DNA of 64,000 bases from Xenophilus aerolatus (GTDB lineage: Bacteria; Pseudomonadota; Gammaproteobacteria; Burkholderiales; Burkholderiaceae_C), in the NCBI GenBank assembly GCA_029968055.1, contig JASCNX010000001.1, positions 1,550,001-1,614,000 of the forward strand. Reading direction: 5' to 3'. Every line of letters starts with the position of its first letter. Position 1 is the first letter of the stretch. The translations under genes and the position numbers were made by a program. The notes beneath the pieces are model-generated. The model ran no database searches. It saw nothing but the letters and a program-made list of their open reading frames with translations, and was not told where the DNA came from. Shown piece after piece: positions 24,783-35,309 of this stretch.

Positions 24783-25646
24783 ATGCCCACCGCCCTGATC
24801 GCCGAAGACGAACCCCTGCTGGCCCAGGCCCTCAAGGCCGAGCTGGCCCAGGCCTGGCCCGCGCTGCAGATCGTCGCCACCGTGGGCGATGGCGCCAGCG
24901 CCGTGCGCGAGGCGCTGGCCCGCCGGCCCGACGTGCTCTTCTTCGACATCCGCATGCCGGGCCAGGACGGCCTGGCTGCCGCCGCCGAAGTCGCCGACCG
25001 CTGGCCGCACGACGACGCCCCGATGCCGCAGCTGGTTTTCGTCACCGCCTACGACGAGTACGCCGCGCGCGCCTTCGACGCCCAGGCGCTCGACTACGTG
25101 CTCAAGCCCGTGCAGCCCGAGCGCCTGCGCCGCACCGTGGTGCGCCTGCAGCAGGCGCTGGCCGCCAGCGCCGCGGCCGACGAGGCGGCGCCGGCCGGCC
25201 AGGCCCCGGCCACCCTGGAACACACGCTCGCCCAATGGCGCCAGTTGCTCGGCGCCGCCGGCGGGGCGCTGCCAGCGGCCGGCCTGCCCGCGCTGGCCGG
25301 CGCTGCGGGCGCCGCGCCGCTGAAGTTCATCACCGCCAGCGACGCCGTCGGCACCGTGCGCATGGTGCCGATCGACGAGGTGCTCTACTTCGAGGCGGCC
25401 GACAAGTACATCCGCGTGCTCACCGCGATGCAGGAACACCTGATCCGCACGCCGCTGAAGCAGCTGCTTCCCCAGCTCGACCCGCAGGTCTTCTGGCAGG
25501 TGCACCGCGCGGTGGTGGTGCGTGCCAGCGCCATCGAGCAGGTGCGGCGCGACGAGGCCGGCAAGCTGCACCTGAGCCTGCGCGGACGGGCCGGCGAAGA
25601 CATCGTCGTCAGCCGCCTCTACGCACACCTGTTCAAGGCCATGTGA
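24783..25646 (+). CDS. LytTR-type response regulator
   Basis: The 287-residue protein has an N-terminal receiver domain with phospho-acceptor Asp55 (VLFFDIRMPGQDGL), conserved acidic pair EDE at 8-10 and Lys in YVLKPVQ. An Ala/Pro-rich linker follows, then a LytTR DNA-binding domain (about 175-287: TVRMVPIDEVLYFEAADKYI and FWQVHRAVVVRASAI). It is the partner of the preceding kinase. Likely targets are the genes it is transcribed with, from 20717 on, or a distant transporter, as with BtsSR and YpdAB. Confidence 0.92.
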   Translation: MPTALIAEDEPLLAQALKAELAQAWPALQIVATVGDGASAVREALARRPDVLFFDIRMPGQDGLAAAAEVADRWPHDDAPMPQLVFVTAYDEYAARAFDAQALDYVLKPVQPERLRRTVVRLQQALAASAAADEAAPAGQAPATLEHTLAQWRQLLGAAGGALPAAGLPALAGAAGAAPLKFITASDAVGTVRMVPIDEVLYFEAADKYIRVLTAMQEHLIRTPLKQLLPQLDPQVFWQVHRAVVVRASAIEQVRRDEAGKLHLSLRGRAGEDIVVSRLYAHLFKAM

Positions 25647-25652
25647 GCAGGC

Positions 25653-25690
25653 AAAAAAGAAGGCCGTCCCCGCTTGCGCGGAGACGGCCT
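25653..25690 (-). terminator. Rho-independent terminator of the small secreted-protein gene
   Basis: On the minus strand a GC-rich stem (AGGCCGTC paired with GACGGCCT, extended by CCGC/GCGG around a short loop) is followed by TTCTTTTTT. It lies about 110 bases after the stop of the minus-strand Pro/Tyr-rich protein gene. On the plus strand the same hairpin stands 14 bases after the response-regulator stop and may also slow that transcript, but there it has no U-run. Confidence 0.85.
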
Positions 25691-25798
25691 GTTCAGCCCG
25701 GAAGTCGGCGAGAGCCTTGGAATCCCTCGCCCTGGCGCACCAGTCGGTGGTCGACCCTCGTTGCTCGTGAGTGAGGCGCGCCTGGCTCGGGCTCAACC

Positions 25799-26119
25799 TT
25801 AACGCCAGTGGTGGTGGCGGTAATAGCCGGGTGCCGGGCGGTAGTAGCCGCGCGGACCATAGTAGGGCCGGGGCCCGTAATAGACGGGCGGCGGCGGCGC
25901 GTAGTACACCGGGGCCGGGCGGTAGTACACCGGCGGCGGGGGCGCCACATACACCGGTGCCGGGGCGTAGTAACCGGGGTTGCCCACGCCGACCGCCACG
26001 CCCGGAGCGCTGATGCCGACCGACCAGCCCACCTGTGCGCTGGCCGTGCCGGCGGCGAACAAGGCACCGGCCGCCACGGCACCGGCTGCGGCCCACTTGA
26101 AGAATGTCGAACGTGTCAT
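25799..26119 (-). CDS. Small secreted Pro/Tyr/Gly-rich repeat protein
   Basis: The 106-residue protein starts with a clear signal peptide (MTRSTFFKWAAAGAVAAGAL, cleavage after TASA-Q). The mature protein is built of repeated PVYY/APPPP/PAPVYYAPPPP/GPRPYYGPRGYY units and ends in HHHW, with no Cys or Lys. Similar low-complexity exported proteins are common in Burkholderiales and are of unknown function; a structural or surface role is only a guess. AAGGAG lies five bases before the ATG at 26119, and it has its own strong terminator, so it is a single-gene transcript. Confidence 0.8.
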   Translation of the reverse strand: MTRSTFFKWAAAGAVAAGALFAAGTASAQVGWSVGISAPGVAVGVGNPGYYAPAPVYVAPPPPVYYRPAPVYYAPPPPVYYGPRPYYGPRGYYRPAPGYYRHHHWR

Positions 26120-26349
26120 TTGGTTCTCCTTGAACAGAGGCGGCTCGGGGGGGACACCTGTCCCAGACGATCTGCCCATGTGCGTATTGAACGCGTCAGT
26201 TGTAAATCAGGTTCACGCGGCTCGGTGAAGATCGTTACCAATGGTGAAGCGAGCCACCGTTCTGCGTGAAATTCTGCGCCGGCCCGGCCACTTGCGCCAG
26301 CCCGCCTGCGCCCCAGGTGAGAGTAGGCACCGACCCATAGAATTCCCCA

Positions 26350-28221
<1,872 letters not shown>

Positions 28222-28317
28222 GGCGCTGCGACGAACGCGCAACGCGGCCCGGGCGCACACCGGGCGGGATGGATCTTTGCGATGTGCCCGCCCACCCCCA
28301 GCACTAAACTCGCCTGT

Positions 28318-28608
28318 ATGCGCCCCTCAGCCGCCGTCCGTCAACACCGCGACGCGATCTATCGCGCCACCACCCGCTTTCGCGCCGCCAATCCGCGCGT
28401 GTTCGGCTCGGTCTTGCACGGCGATGACGGCGAGGACAGCGACCTCGACCTGCTGGTGGATGCCCTTCCCGGCGCCACGCTGTTCGACCTCGGCGGACTG
28501 CAGGACGAGTTGGAGCAGCTGCTCGGTGTTCGCGTCGATGTGGTGACCCCGCGCGATCTCCCCGCGCGCTTTCGCGACGTGGTGCTGGCCGAGGCGCGTC
28601 AGGTGTGA
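28318..28608 (+). CDS. mntA: MntA-type nucleotidyltransferase antitoxin
   Basis: The 96-residue minimal nucleotidyltransferase carries the motif G-S-x10-D-x-D (Gly30-Ser31 to Asp42-x-Asp44) and a third acidic residue Asp74 in VRVDVVTPRD, so the catalytic site is complete. In characterised MntA-HepT systems the antitoxin transfers several AMP groups to a Tyr of HepT and so switches it off. The ATG at 28318 is preferred over an in-frame start 36 bases earlier because the fold begins here. It overlaps hepT by four bases (GTGA), the usual TA coupling. Confidence 0.88.
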   Translation: MRPSAAVRQHRDAIYRATTRFRAANPRVFGSVLHGDDGEDSDLDLLVDALPGATLFDLGGLQDELEQLLGVRVDVVTPRDLPARFRDVVLAEARQV

Positions 28609-28955
28609 ACGATCCGCGGCTGTCGGACTACCTCATGCACATGCGGCAGGCAGCCGCAGACGCCTGCGGGTTCATCGATGGCATGGACCGGACTGCGTTC
28701 GAACAGGACAAGCGAACGCAGCAGGCGGTGGTCATGAGCCTCATCGTGCTCGGCGAGGCAGCGACCAAGGTGATGGAACGCCACCCGGCGTTCGCAGAAG
28801 CGCATGCCGGGATTCCGTGGCGGAACATGCGCGGTATGCGCAACCGCATCGCGCATGGCTACTTCGACATCGACCTCGATGTGGTGTGGGAGACGGTGCG
28901 AAGCGCATTGCCCGCGCTGCGGGCTCGGCTCGCGGAATTGACGGCCGGCGACTGA
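28605..28955 (+). CDS. hepT: HepT-like HEPN toxin RNase
   Basis: The 116-residue all-helical protein has the HEPN active-site motif R-x4-H-x-Y at Arg79-His84-Tyr86 (RNRIAHGY). HEPN toxins are metal-independent RNases; Tyr86 is the equivalent of the residue AMPylated by MntA. It starts at a GTG that overlaps the mntA stop. All key residues of both partners are present, so the module looks functional rather than decayed. It stands alone between glnS and the tannase-family gene with no other mobile sequence. Confidence 0.9.
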   Translation: MNDPRLSDYLMHMRQAAADACGFIDGMDRTAFEQDKRTQQAVVMSLIVLGEAATKVMERHPAFAEAHAGIPWRNMRGMRNRIAHGYFDIDLDVVWETVRSALPALRARLAELTAGD

Positions 28956-29048
28956 TGCGCTGCCGCCCGGTGCGAATGGTCGTGCCGGCTCCCACTGTCT
29001 GTAGCGTGTGCAGCGCCCCGCGTCCGACTCGCGCCGCTTGCACCCGAT

Positions 29049-29078
29049 TTGGCTTCGAGGCCCCAATGCTCCTATAGT
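29049..29078 (+). promoter_or_regulatory. Candidate sigma70 promoter of the tannase-family gene
   Basis: TTGGCT (29049-29054) and TATAGT (29073-29078) are separated by 18 bases. The -10 box matches five of six consensus bases and stands out in GC-rich DNA. It ends 42 bases before the start codon, and CAGGAG lies near the ATG. Confidence 0.5.
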
Positions 29079-29119
29079 CGTTTCGCGCTTCGCGCCAACG
29101 ACAACGACCAGGAGACTTC

Positions 29120-30904
29120 ATGCATCCGAACACGCCAACCCGCGCGGCGGCGCGCCGCACGGGCCGCTCGCACGCCCTTGCCAACGCCTCTGCGAACCGC
29201 GGCATCGCGCTGCTCGCGGCCGCGACGGCACTCATCGCAGGCTGCGCCAGCAACCCGCCGCCGGCTCTTCCACCGGGCGCACCCCCCATCGGCGCGGCGC
29301 CTAGGGCCTGCGCCGACATGGCGGCGCTCACCGTCCCCGCCTCCGCCATCGGCCTCCCCACCCGCGGCGCCAAGGTCACCTCGGCCACGCTGGTCGCCCC
29401 CGGCGGCACCGGCGCGGCGGCGCTGCCCGAGTACTGCAAGGTGCTGGCCGACATCGCGCCGGTCGACCCCTCGGCGCCGGCGATCAAGCTGGAGCTGGAC
29501 CTGCCGACGCAGTGGAACCGCAAGTTCCTGATGTTCGGCGGTGGCGGCTACAACGGCACGATCCGCCTGCCGCCCAACGGCAACGTGCCGGCCGGCCCGG
29601 CCGACCAGCCGTACCCGCTGGGACGCGGCTATGCCACCGTGGTCAGCGACTCGGGCCACCAGGCGGGGCCGACGGGGGCGCTGGACGGCTCCTTCGGCGT
29701 CAACGACGAGGCGGTGCGCAACTTCTCGCGCGATGCGCTGAAGAAGACGCGCGACGTCGCCATTGCCCTGCTGCGCCAGCGCTATGCGGTGCCGGGCCCG
29801 GAGCGGGCCTACTTCGCGGGCGGCTCGACCGGCGGGCGCGAGGCGCTGGCCGTCATCCAGAACTGGCCCGATGACTGGAACGGCGCGATCGCGCTCTACC
29901 CGGCCGGCGCGGCCGCGAGCCTCGACCTGCAGTTCGGCCGCATCTCGCAGGCGCTGGCGCGCCCGGGCGCGTACCCCAACGCGGCCAAGCGCAAGCGCCT
30001 GTTCGACGCCGCCCTGCAGGCTTGCGACGAGCTGGACGGCGTGAAGGACGGGATCATCGGCGCCACGCGCGCCTGCCACGCGCGCTTCGACCCCGCCACG
30101 GCGATGGTGGACGGCGCGCCGCTGCGCTGCGCCAACGGCGCGGAGGGCGGCGACGGCTGCCTGTCCGATGCGCAGATCGCCGCGCTCAAGGTGTACGACA
30201 CGCCGATCCGCTTCGGCTACCCGGTGGGCAGCGGCGAGACCGGCTACCCCGGCTTCAACCTGTGGGGCTCCGACCTGGGCATGGCGGGCACGCATCCGTT
30301 CCAGGCCACGGTGACGACGCTGGCGCTGGGCAGCGAGCAGCCCGCGTCGCCGATGCCGGCTAAGGCGCCCTTCGGTCCCATCTTCTGGGACCAGTGGGCG
30401 CGCTACTTCGTCACGCGCGATCCGGCCTTCAACTCGATGACGCTCGACCCCACGCAGCCGGGCCGCTGGCAGGCGCGCATCAGCGAGCTCACGGCGCTGC
30501 AGGACATCAACAGGACCGACCTGGGCGCCTTCCAGTCGCGCGGCGGCAAGCTGCTGATGGCGCACGGCACCAACGACGTGCTGGTGAGCACGCGCGCCAC
30601 CGAGGACTACTTCCAGCGGCTGCGCCAGACGATGGGGGCCGACCGCGTCGACGCCTTCGTGCGCTACTACGAGATCCCGGGCTACGGGCACGCCGTGAGC
30701 ACGGTGTTCAACGCCGCCTGGGATTCGCTCACCACGCTGGAGAACTGGGTCGAGCGCGGCGTCGCCCCGCCGCCGCAGGTGGTGGCCGACACGGTGGGCG
30801 TGCCCGGCCGCACGCGGCCGCTGTGCACTTACCCCGGCTACCCGCGCTACAGCGGCAGCGGTGACGTGAACCGGGCCGCGAGCTTCAGCTGCGCGCAGCC
30901 TTGA
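29120..30904 (+). CDS. Tannase/feruloyl esterase family lipoprotein
   Basis: The 594-residue protein has a lipoprotein signal with the lipobox LIAGC (Cys42) and a Pro-rich linker, so it is probably membrane-anchored outside the cytoplasm. The catalytic domain is of the tannase family: nucleophile Ser236 in YFAGGSTGGREAL, Asp486 in GTNDVLV and His524 in GYGHAVS. Family members usually have Cys directly before the Ser and directly after the His, forming a disulfide; here these are Gly235 and Ala525. The family hydrolyses esters of phenolic acids. It is a single gene with its own likely promoter. Confidence 0.88.
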   Translation: MHPNTPTRAAARRTGRSHALANASANRGIALLAAATALIAGCASNPPPALPPGAPPIGAAPRACADMAALTVPASAIGLPTRGAKVTSATLVAPGGTGAAALPEYCKVLADIAPVDPSAPAIKLELDLPTQWNRKFLMFGGGGYNGTIRLPPNGNVPAGPADQPYPLGRGYATVVSDSGHQAGPTGALDGSFGVNDEAVRNFSRDALKKTRDVAIALLRQRYAVPGPERAYFAGGSTGGREALAVIQNWPDDWNGAIALYPAGAAASLDLQFGRISQALARPGAYPNAAKRKRLFDAALQACDELDGVKDGIIGATRACHARFDPATAMVDGAPLRCANGAEGGDGCLSDAQIAALKVYDTPIRFGYPVGSGETGYPGFNLWGSDLGMAGTHPFQATVTTLALGSEQPASPMPAKAPFGPIFWDQWARYFVTRDPAFNSMTLDPTQPGRWQARISELTALQDINRTDLGAFQSRGGKLLMAHGTNDVLVSTRATEDYFQRLRQTMGADRVDAFVRYYEIPGYGHAVSTVFNAAWDSLTTLENWVERGVAPPPQVVADTVGVPGRTRPLCTYPGYPRYSGSGDVNRAASFSCAQP

Positions 30905-30914
30905 AGGCGCGTTG

Positions 30915-31364
30915 CTACTTGCCGACAGGCGGACGCCGACGCGGGAACACGCCGCTGCTCCAGGCGATGAGCACCAGCAGCACCGCCTGCAGCGGCAGCC
31001 GCAGCACCAGGGCCCAGTGCGGCACGGCCGGGTAGTCGGCCGCCTGCTGCAGCATGTGCACATTGGCAGGCGTGACCGCCACGGTGAGCAGCAACAGCCC
31101 GATGCCGGCCGCGCGCCGTGTCGGCCGCCACAGCAGGCCGGCGGCACCGAGCAGCTCGAACACGCCGCTCACCAGCACGGCAGCGCGAGGCCACGGTATC
31201 CACGGCGGCACGATGCGCATCTCGGCCTCGAGGGCGACGAAATGCGCCACGCCGCCGATGGCGAACCAGAGCACGACGAAGGCCAGCGCAGCGCGCCTGC
31301 CGCGGCGCAGGGGCGGTTCCGGAGCGGACGGCGCAGCGGGGTCTTGGGTGTCCATGCGGTGCAT
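30915..31364 (-). CDS. DoxX-family membrane protein
   Basis: The 149-residue protein has four membrane segments and the DoxX-like blocks GVAHFVALEAEMRIVPPWIP and VSGVFELLGAAGLL, with TPANVHMLQQA near the third helix. Two Met starts lie nine bases apart (31364 and 31355) with no clear Shine-Dalgarno to choose between them. It is the third gene of a TauD-Bug-DoxX run and is 30 bases from the Bug gene. The role in that operon is unknown; DoxX-like proteins are often small redox-associated membrane proteins. Confidence 0.75.
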   Translation of the reverse strand: MHRMDTQDPAAPSAPEPPLRRGRRAALAFVVLWFAIGGVAHFVALEAEMRIVPPWIPWPRAAVLVSGVFELLGAAGLLWRPTRRAAGIGLLLLTVAVTPANVHMLQQAADYPAVPHWALVLRLPLQAVLLVLIAWSSGVFPRRRPPVGK

Positions 31365-31394
31365 GGTGGCACAGACGGTGCCGGCGCACCGGCG

Positions 31395-32375
31395 TCAGTC
31401 GGGCTTGATGTTCCGGTCCTTGATGAGCACCGCCCATTTGGCGATCTCGGCCTTGAGGAAGGCGCCCATGTCTTCGGGCGAGCCCTTCCCGGCGATGGCG
31501 CCCTGCGATTCGAGCCGCTCGCGGAACTTGGCCGATTGCAGGATGCGGTTGGCGTCGGCGTTCACCTTGCGCACGATCTCCGGCGGCGTCGAGGCGGGCG
31601 CGAAGAGCGCGGTCCACGTGTAGGCCGAGAAGCCCGGCAGCCCCGATTCGGCGACGGTTGCGACGTCGGGCCACGAGGGCATGCGCGTCTCGGTGCTCAC
31701 CGCCAGCAGCTTGAGCTTGCCGCCCTTGACGTGCGGGCCGGCCGACAGCGCCGCATCGAACAGCACATGGCAGGTGCCGCCGATCGCATCGACCAGCGCC
31801 GGGCCGCTGCCCTTGTACGGGATGTGCGTCATGTCGAGCCGGGCCATCGATGCGAACAGTTCGCCCGCGAGGTGCGACGGCGATCCCGGGCCGATCGAGC
31901 AGTAGTTGACCTTGCCCTTGTTGGCCTGCGCCCAGGCCATGAATTCCTTGACGTTGCCGTACGGCGCCCCCGCCGGCGCCACCATCAGCAGCGGCAGGAC
32001 GGCCGCCTGCACCACCGGCGCGAAGTCCTTCACCGGGTCGTAGGCGATCTTGGGGAACAGGCTCACGTTGACGGCCTGCGGCCCGCTGGCGCTCATGAGC
32101 AGGGTGTAGCCGTCGCCTTCGCTGCGGGCGACCTGCTCGACGCCGATCATTCCCGACGCGCCGCCCTTGTTGTCGATCACGACCGGCTGCTTCCATTCGT
32201 CCGACAGGGCCTGCCCAAGCAGGCGCGTGATGGCATCGGTCGAGCCGCCCGGCGGATAGGGCACGACGATCCGCACGGCCTTGGCCGGGTACGCGGGCGG
32301 CTGCGCGAAGGCGGGCGCCGCGCCGGCCAGCGCCGTGCACAGCGCCACGAGGGACAGGGGAAGGAAGGACTTCAT
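31395..32375 (-). CDS. Tripartite tricarboxylate transporter (Bug) solute receptor
   Basis: The 326-residue periplasmic receptor has a signal peptide (cleavage near APAFA-Q) and then the Bug-family N-terminus [20 protein letters not shown], in which the PPGG loop holds the ligand carboxylate. [19 protein letters not shown] and [16 protein letters not shown] blocks follow. No TctA/TctB membrane subunits are encoded nearby, which is usual for orphan Bug receptors in Burkholderiales. Co-transcription with a TauD/TfdA dioxygenase suggests that the ligand is a carboxylate or sulfonate that the oxygenase also handles. Confidence 0.92.
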   Translation of the reverse strand: MKSFLPLSLVALCTALAGAAPAFAQPPAYPAKAVRIVVPYPPGGSTDAITRLLGQALSDEWKQPVVIDNKGGASGMIGVEQVARSEGDGYTLLMSASGPQAVNVSLFPKIAYDPVKDFAPVVQAAVLPLLMVAPAGAPYGNVKEFMAWAQANKGKVNYCSIGPGSPSHLAGELFASMARLDMTHIPYKGSGPALVDAIGGTCHVLFDAALSAGPHVKGGKLKLLAVSTETRMPSWPDVATVAESGLPGFSAYTWTALFAPASTPPEIVRKVNADANRILQSAKFRERLESQGAIAGKGSPEDMGAFLKAEIAKWAVLIKDRNIKPD

Positions 32376-32407
32376 CGGGGTTCCGTGGATGCTTGGGAAG
32401 GCGGCGC

Positions 32408-33316
32408 TCAGGCGCTCTGGAGTTCGGCCGTGCGCGCCGGCGCGGCGGCACGCGGGCGCACGCTGTCGATGCCATCCGACTCGTCGGCCGAGATGGTCAC
32501 GCGCACGATCGAGCGCGGCTGGCCGCCCTTCCAGGGCTGGCCGCGGTGCATGGTGGCGCGGTTGTCCCACATGACCACATCGCCCGGCTGCCACTTGTGG
32601 ACGTAGCGCCGCTGCGGCTCGGTGGCGAAATCCATGAGCTCGCGCAGCAGTGCCCGCGCGCGCTCGTCCTCCATGCCCACGATGCCCCCGGCATGCGACG
32701 CGAGGTACAGCGACGAGCGGCCGTTCACCGGGTTGCGCCAGGTGAGGCGCCAGGTGACCGGCGGCAGCGCTGCGCGCTCGTCGGCGCCCATCATGGCCGG
32801 ATCGATCTGGTCGCGCGACGTGGCGTAGCTGTGCAGTACCTCCAGCTCCTGCAGCGCGGCGCGGCGCGCCTCGGGCAGTGCGGCCCAGGCCGCACGTGTG
32901 GACACGAACTCGGTGCCCCCGCCGTCCTCGGGAATCACGCGTGCCGACAGCACCGACGCCAGCGCCGGCAGCCTCTTGAACGAACTGTCGGTGTGCCACA
33001 GCTGGTTGGCCCGTGCGATGAGCATCGCGCGGTCGCTCGGCGCCACCACGCCGCCATCGGGGCCGATGTTGCTCATGCGCGAGTAGAAGGTGCCCGCCCC
33101 GCCCGAACCCACCTTGGTCTTCTCCAGCGCGCCGAAGCCGCGCGCGAAGGTGGCCTGGATGTCGTCGCTCACGTCCTGGTTGCGCAGGACGACGACCGAG
33201 TGCTCCTCGAACAGTTCGCGCACCTGCCGGTGCAGGGTGTCGGAACACACGATGTCCAGCAGCGTGGTGCCTTGGATCTCGATGCCGAAATCGGGGTGCA
33301 GGGCGACGGTTTTCAT
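32408..33316 (-). CDS. TauD/TfdA family Fe(II)/2-oxoglutarate dioxygenase
   Basis: The 302-residue enzyme has the iron-binding facial triad His108-x-Asp110 ([10 protein letters not shown]) and His257 (ATMHRGQPW), with Arg268/272 placed to bind 2-oxoglutarate. Family members hydroxylate taurine, phenoxyalkanoates, sulfate esters and similar compounds next to a heteroatom. Sequence alone does not tell which. It is the first gene of the minus-strand operon with the Bug receptor and DoxX protein, divergent from the IclR regulator. A good Shine-Dalgarno (AAGGAGACCC) precedes the ATG. Confidence 0.92.
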   Translation of the reverse strand: MKTVALHPDFGIEIQGTTLLDIVCSDTLHRQVRELFEEHSVVVLRNQDVSDDIQATFARGFGALEKTKVGSGGAGTFYSRMSNIGPDGGVVAPSDRAMLIARANQLWHTDSSFKRLPALASVLSARVIPEDGGGTEFVSTRAAWAALPEARRAALQELEVLHSYATSRDQIDPAMMGADERAALPPVTWRLTWRNPVNGRSSLYLASHAGGIVGMEDERARALLRELMDFATEPQRRYVHKWQPGDVVMWDNRATMHRGQPWKGGQPRSIVRVTISADESDGIDSVRPRAAAPARTAELQSA

Positions 33317-33395
33317 GGGATGGGTCTCCTTGGTTGCGGCCAATCTAGCAGCGGGCTTGCAGGCCTTCCTAGGGTGCTTGCGCGAGTCGCCTCGA

Positions 33396-33411
33396 TTTAC
33401 ATGGATGTGAA
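33396..33411. promoter_or_regulatory. Candidate IclR operator
   Basis: TTTACATGGATGTGAA is an inverted repeat (TTTACAT / TTCACAT on the other strand, six of seven matching) in the 178-base gap between the divergent TauD and IclR genes. It stands out as an AT-rich dyad in GC-rich DNA and has the size of an IclR-family site. Confidence 0.45.
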
Positions 33412-33494
33412 AAACACCAATTACGCGCAGGTGCGAAAGGACGTCGCCAACGCGACTTGCGCCGGCGGCCCGCCGTGTCCAAATCGCGCGCGCC

Positions 33495-34238
33495 ATGACC
33501 ACGCCCATCATCAAGACGGCCCGCCGCGCCTTCGAGGTGCTGGAGCTCTTCCAGGCACGCCGCGCGCCGTTGCGGCTGCAGGAGGTCTGCGCGGCGCTCG
33601 CGTACCCCACGTCGAGCGCGTCAGCGCTGCTCAAGTCGATGGTGGCGCTGGGCTACCTGCGCTACGACAAGGCCGCGCGCACCTACATGCCGACGATGAA
33701 GATCGCCGACCTGGGCGGCTGGGTGCAGAGCGCCCTCTTCGGCGACGGCTCGGTGATGCGGGCCATGCACGCACTGTCGGAGCGATTCGGCGAGACGGTC
33801 ACGCTCGCGGTGCAGAGCGACCTGCACGCGCAGTACGTCTACCTCATCCAGTCGCGCCTGCCCATCTGGTACCTGCCGCCCATCGGCACCAGCCGCACGC
33901 TCACCGCGTCCGGCAGCGGCCTGCTCATGCTGGCCGCCAAGAGCGACGCGCAGATCCGCAAGGTCTGGAAGCGCATCGACTTCCATCGGCTCGACCCGTC
34001 GCGGCCCACCCTGGCCGAGGTCATGGCGCAGGTGGCGGTGTGCCGGCGCCAGGGCTGGTTCTTTTCCAAGCACCGCATCGAACCGGGCGCCGGCGGCATC
34101 TCGGTGCTGCTCGAAGACCCCAAGTTCGGCCGTGGCTACGCCCTGGGCGTGCACGGGCCGGTCGAGCGCCTGGAGGCGCGCGAGGCCGAGATCGTGGCTG
34201 CGCTGCACACGGCCGCGCGTGCCGTGGACGGCCACTGA
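33495..34238 (+). CDS. IclR family transcriptional regulator
   Basis: The 247-residue protein has an N-terminal winged helix ([20 protein letters not shown], then [20 protein letters not shown] as the recognition helix) and a C-terminal effector domain (about 85-245). IclR regulators bind small aromatic or aliphatic acids and control divergent catabolic operons. Here the neighbour is the TauD-Bug-DoxX operon, making it the likely target. The effector domain keeps the GISVLLEDP strand but the usual Cys-containing loop is not obvious. Confidence 0.9.
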   Translation: MTTPIIKTARRAFEVLELFQARRAPLRLQEVCAALAYPTSSASALLKSMVALGYLRYDKAARTYMPTMKIADLGGWVQSALFGDGSVMRAMHALSERFGETVTLAVQSDLHAQYVYLIQSRLPIWYLPPIGTSRTLTASGSGLLMLAAKSDAQIRKVWKRIDFHRLDPSRPTLAEVMAQVAVCRRQGWFFSKHRIEPGAGGISVLLEDPKFGRGYALGVHGPVERLEAREAEIVAALHTAARAVDGH

Positions 34239-34288
34239 GCCGCGCGCGCTGCAACGGGGCGCGGGGCGGCGCGCTAAGCTGCGCCGCC

Positions 34289-34879
34289 ATGCCTGCCCCT
34301 GCCCCGCCCCGTCTCATCCGCTTCCACAAGCCCTATGGCGTGCTCAGCCAGTTCACGCCCGAGGGCCGCTGGCGCGGGCTGAAGGAGTTCATCGACCTGC
34401 CGGGCGTGTATGTCGCCGGCCGGCTCGACGCCGACAGCGAGGGGCTGCTGCTGCTCACCGGCGACGGCGCCCTGCAGGCACGCATCGCCGACCCTCGGCA
34501 CAAGATGCCCAAGCGCTACTGGGTCCAGGTGGAGGGCGAACCGGATGAGACGGCGCTCGCGGCGCTGCGCGCGGGCGTGACGCTCAACGACGGCCCCACA
34601 CGGCCCGCGCAGGCGCGGCGCCTCGAGCCGCCGCCCGACGTGCCGCCGCGCGAGCCGCCCATCCGCGAGCGCAAGCGCATTCCTACGGCGTGGATCGAAC
34701 TCGCGATCCAGGAGGGCCGCAACCGCCAGGTGCGGCGCATGACGGCCGCGGTGGGCTTTCCCACACTGCGGCTCATCCGCGTGGCCGTCGGCCCCTACAC
34801 GCTGGACGGGCTCGCGCCCGGGCAGTGGGCGGCCCAGCCCGTGGCGGCGCCGGACTCAGGCGGCGTGCACGGCGCCTGA
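34289..34879 (+). CDS. rluE: rRNA large-subunit pseudouridine synthase E-like
   Basis: The 196-residue protein belongs to the RsuA/RluE family. The catalytic Asp47 sits in [16 protein letters not shown], the family signature, and [20 protein letters not shown] is the RNA-binding signature. There is no S4 domain, and the start [13 protein letters not shown] matches RluE, which modifies U2457 of 23S rRNA in E. coli. A central Pro-rich stretch ([12 protein letters not shown]) is an insertion. Its last 24 bases overlap the end of a minus-strand gene. Confidence 0.88.
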   Translation: MPAPAPPRLIRFHKPYGVLSQFTPEGRWRGLKEFIDLPGVYVAGRLDADSEGLLLLTGDGALQARIADPRHKMPKRYWVQVEGEPDETALAALRAGVTLNDGPTRPAQARRLEPPPDVPPREPPIRERKRIPTAWIELAIQEGRNRQVRRMTAAVGFPTLRLIRVAVGPYTLDGLAPGQWAAQPVAAPDSGGVHGA

Positions 34880-35200
34880 GGCGCGGCGCGCGGCACGGGC
34901 CGGCTGGGCGGGCGTCAGGTAGATGCCGCGTGCCTCGTGCACGCGCTCCTCGCGCAGCGTGTCGCGCGCCTCGTCGTCGGCGCAGGCGGCGCGCAGCAGC
35001 CGGTCGACCTCGTGCAGCGGCCGGGTGAACAGGTGCTCGATGGACGCGCGCTGCGCCGCCGTGAGCACGCGTTCGCGCGCCAGGCGATCGAGCTGGCGGC
35101 GCGCCTCCTGCGGCGCGAAGTCCATCAGCTCGAGCAGTTCGATCACGTGGCGCATCTGCGGGCCGTCGAACACGGGGGTGGCGAAATCGTCGGGGGTCAT
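34856..35200 (-). CDS. Hypothetical helical protein
   Basis: The 114-residue protein is not recognised. It is predicted to be soluble and helical, with heptad-like stretches ([20 protein letters not shown] and [20 protein letters not shown]) and an Ala/Arg-rich end. It has no signal peptide or Cys-rich motif. The ATG at 35200 is preceded by AGGAGCCACCCC, which supports translation. It converges with and overlaps the rluE-like gene, and is divergent from the Cache kinase gene. Confidence 0.6.
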   Translation of the reverse strand: MTPDDFATPVFDGPQMRHVIELLELMDFAPQEARRQLDRLARERVLTAAQRASIEHLFTRPLHEVDRLLRAACADDEARDTLREERVHEARGIYLTPAQPARAARRASGAVHAA

Positions 35201-35309
35201 GGGGTGGCTCCTGCCCGTCGGGGCGATGTGTGTGCAGGGCAGTCTCCGGACGCTGGCTTAGGCGGGGCTGAAGGCGGTGGTGGCGCCGCTGCTGGTAGGC
35301 TCGCCCCCC

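Noticed and set aside
34856-35200. Treating the small minus-strand gene as a shadow of the pseudouridine synthase gene
   Set aside because: Only 24 bases overlap; most of the frame lies outside any other gene, and it has a Shine-Dalgarno, so it is kept as hypothetical.
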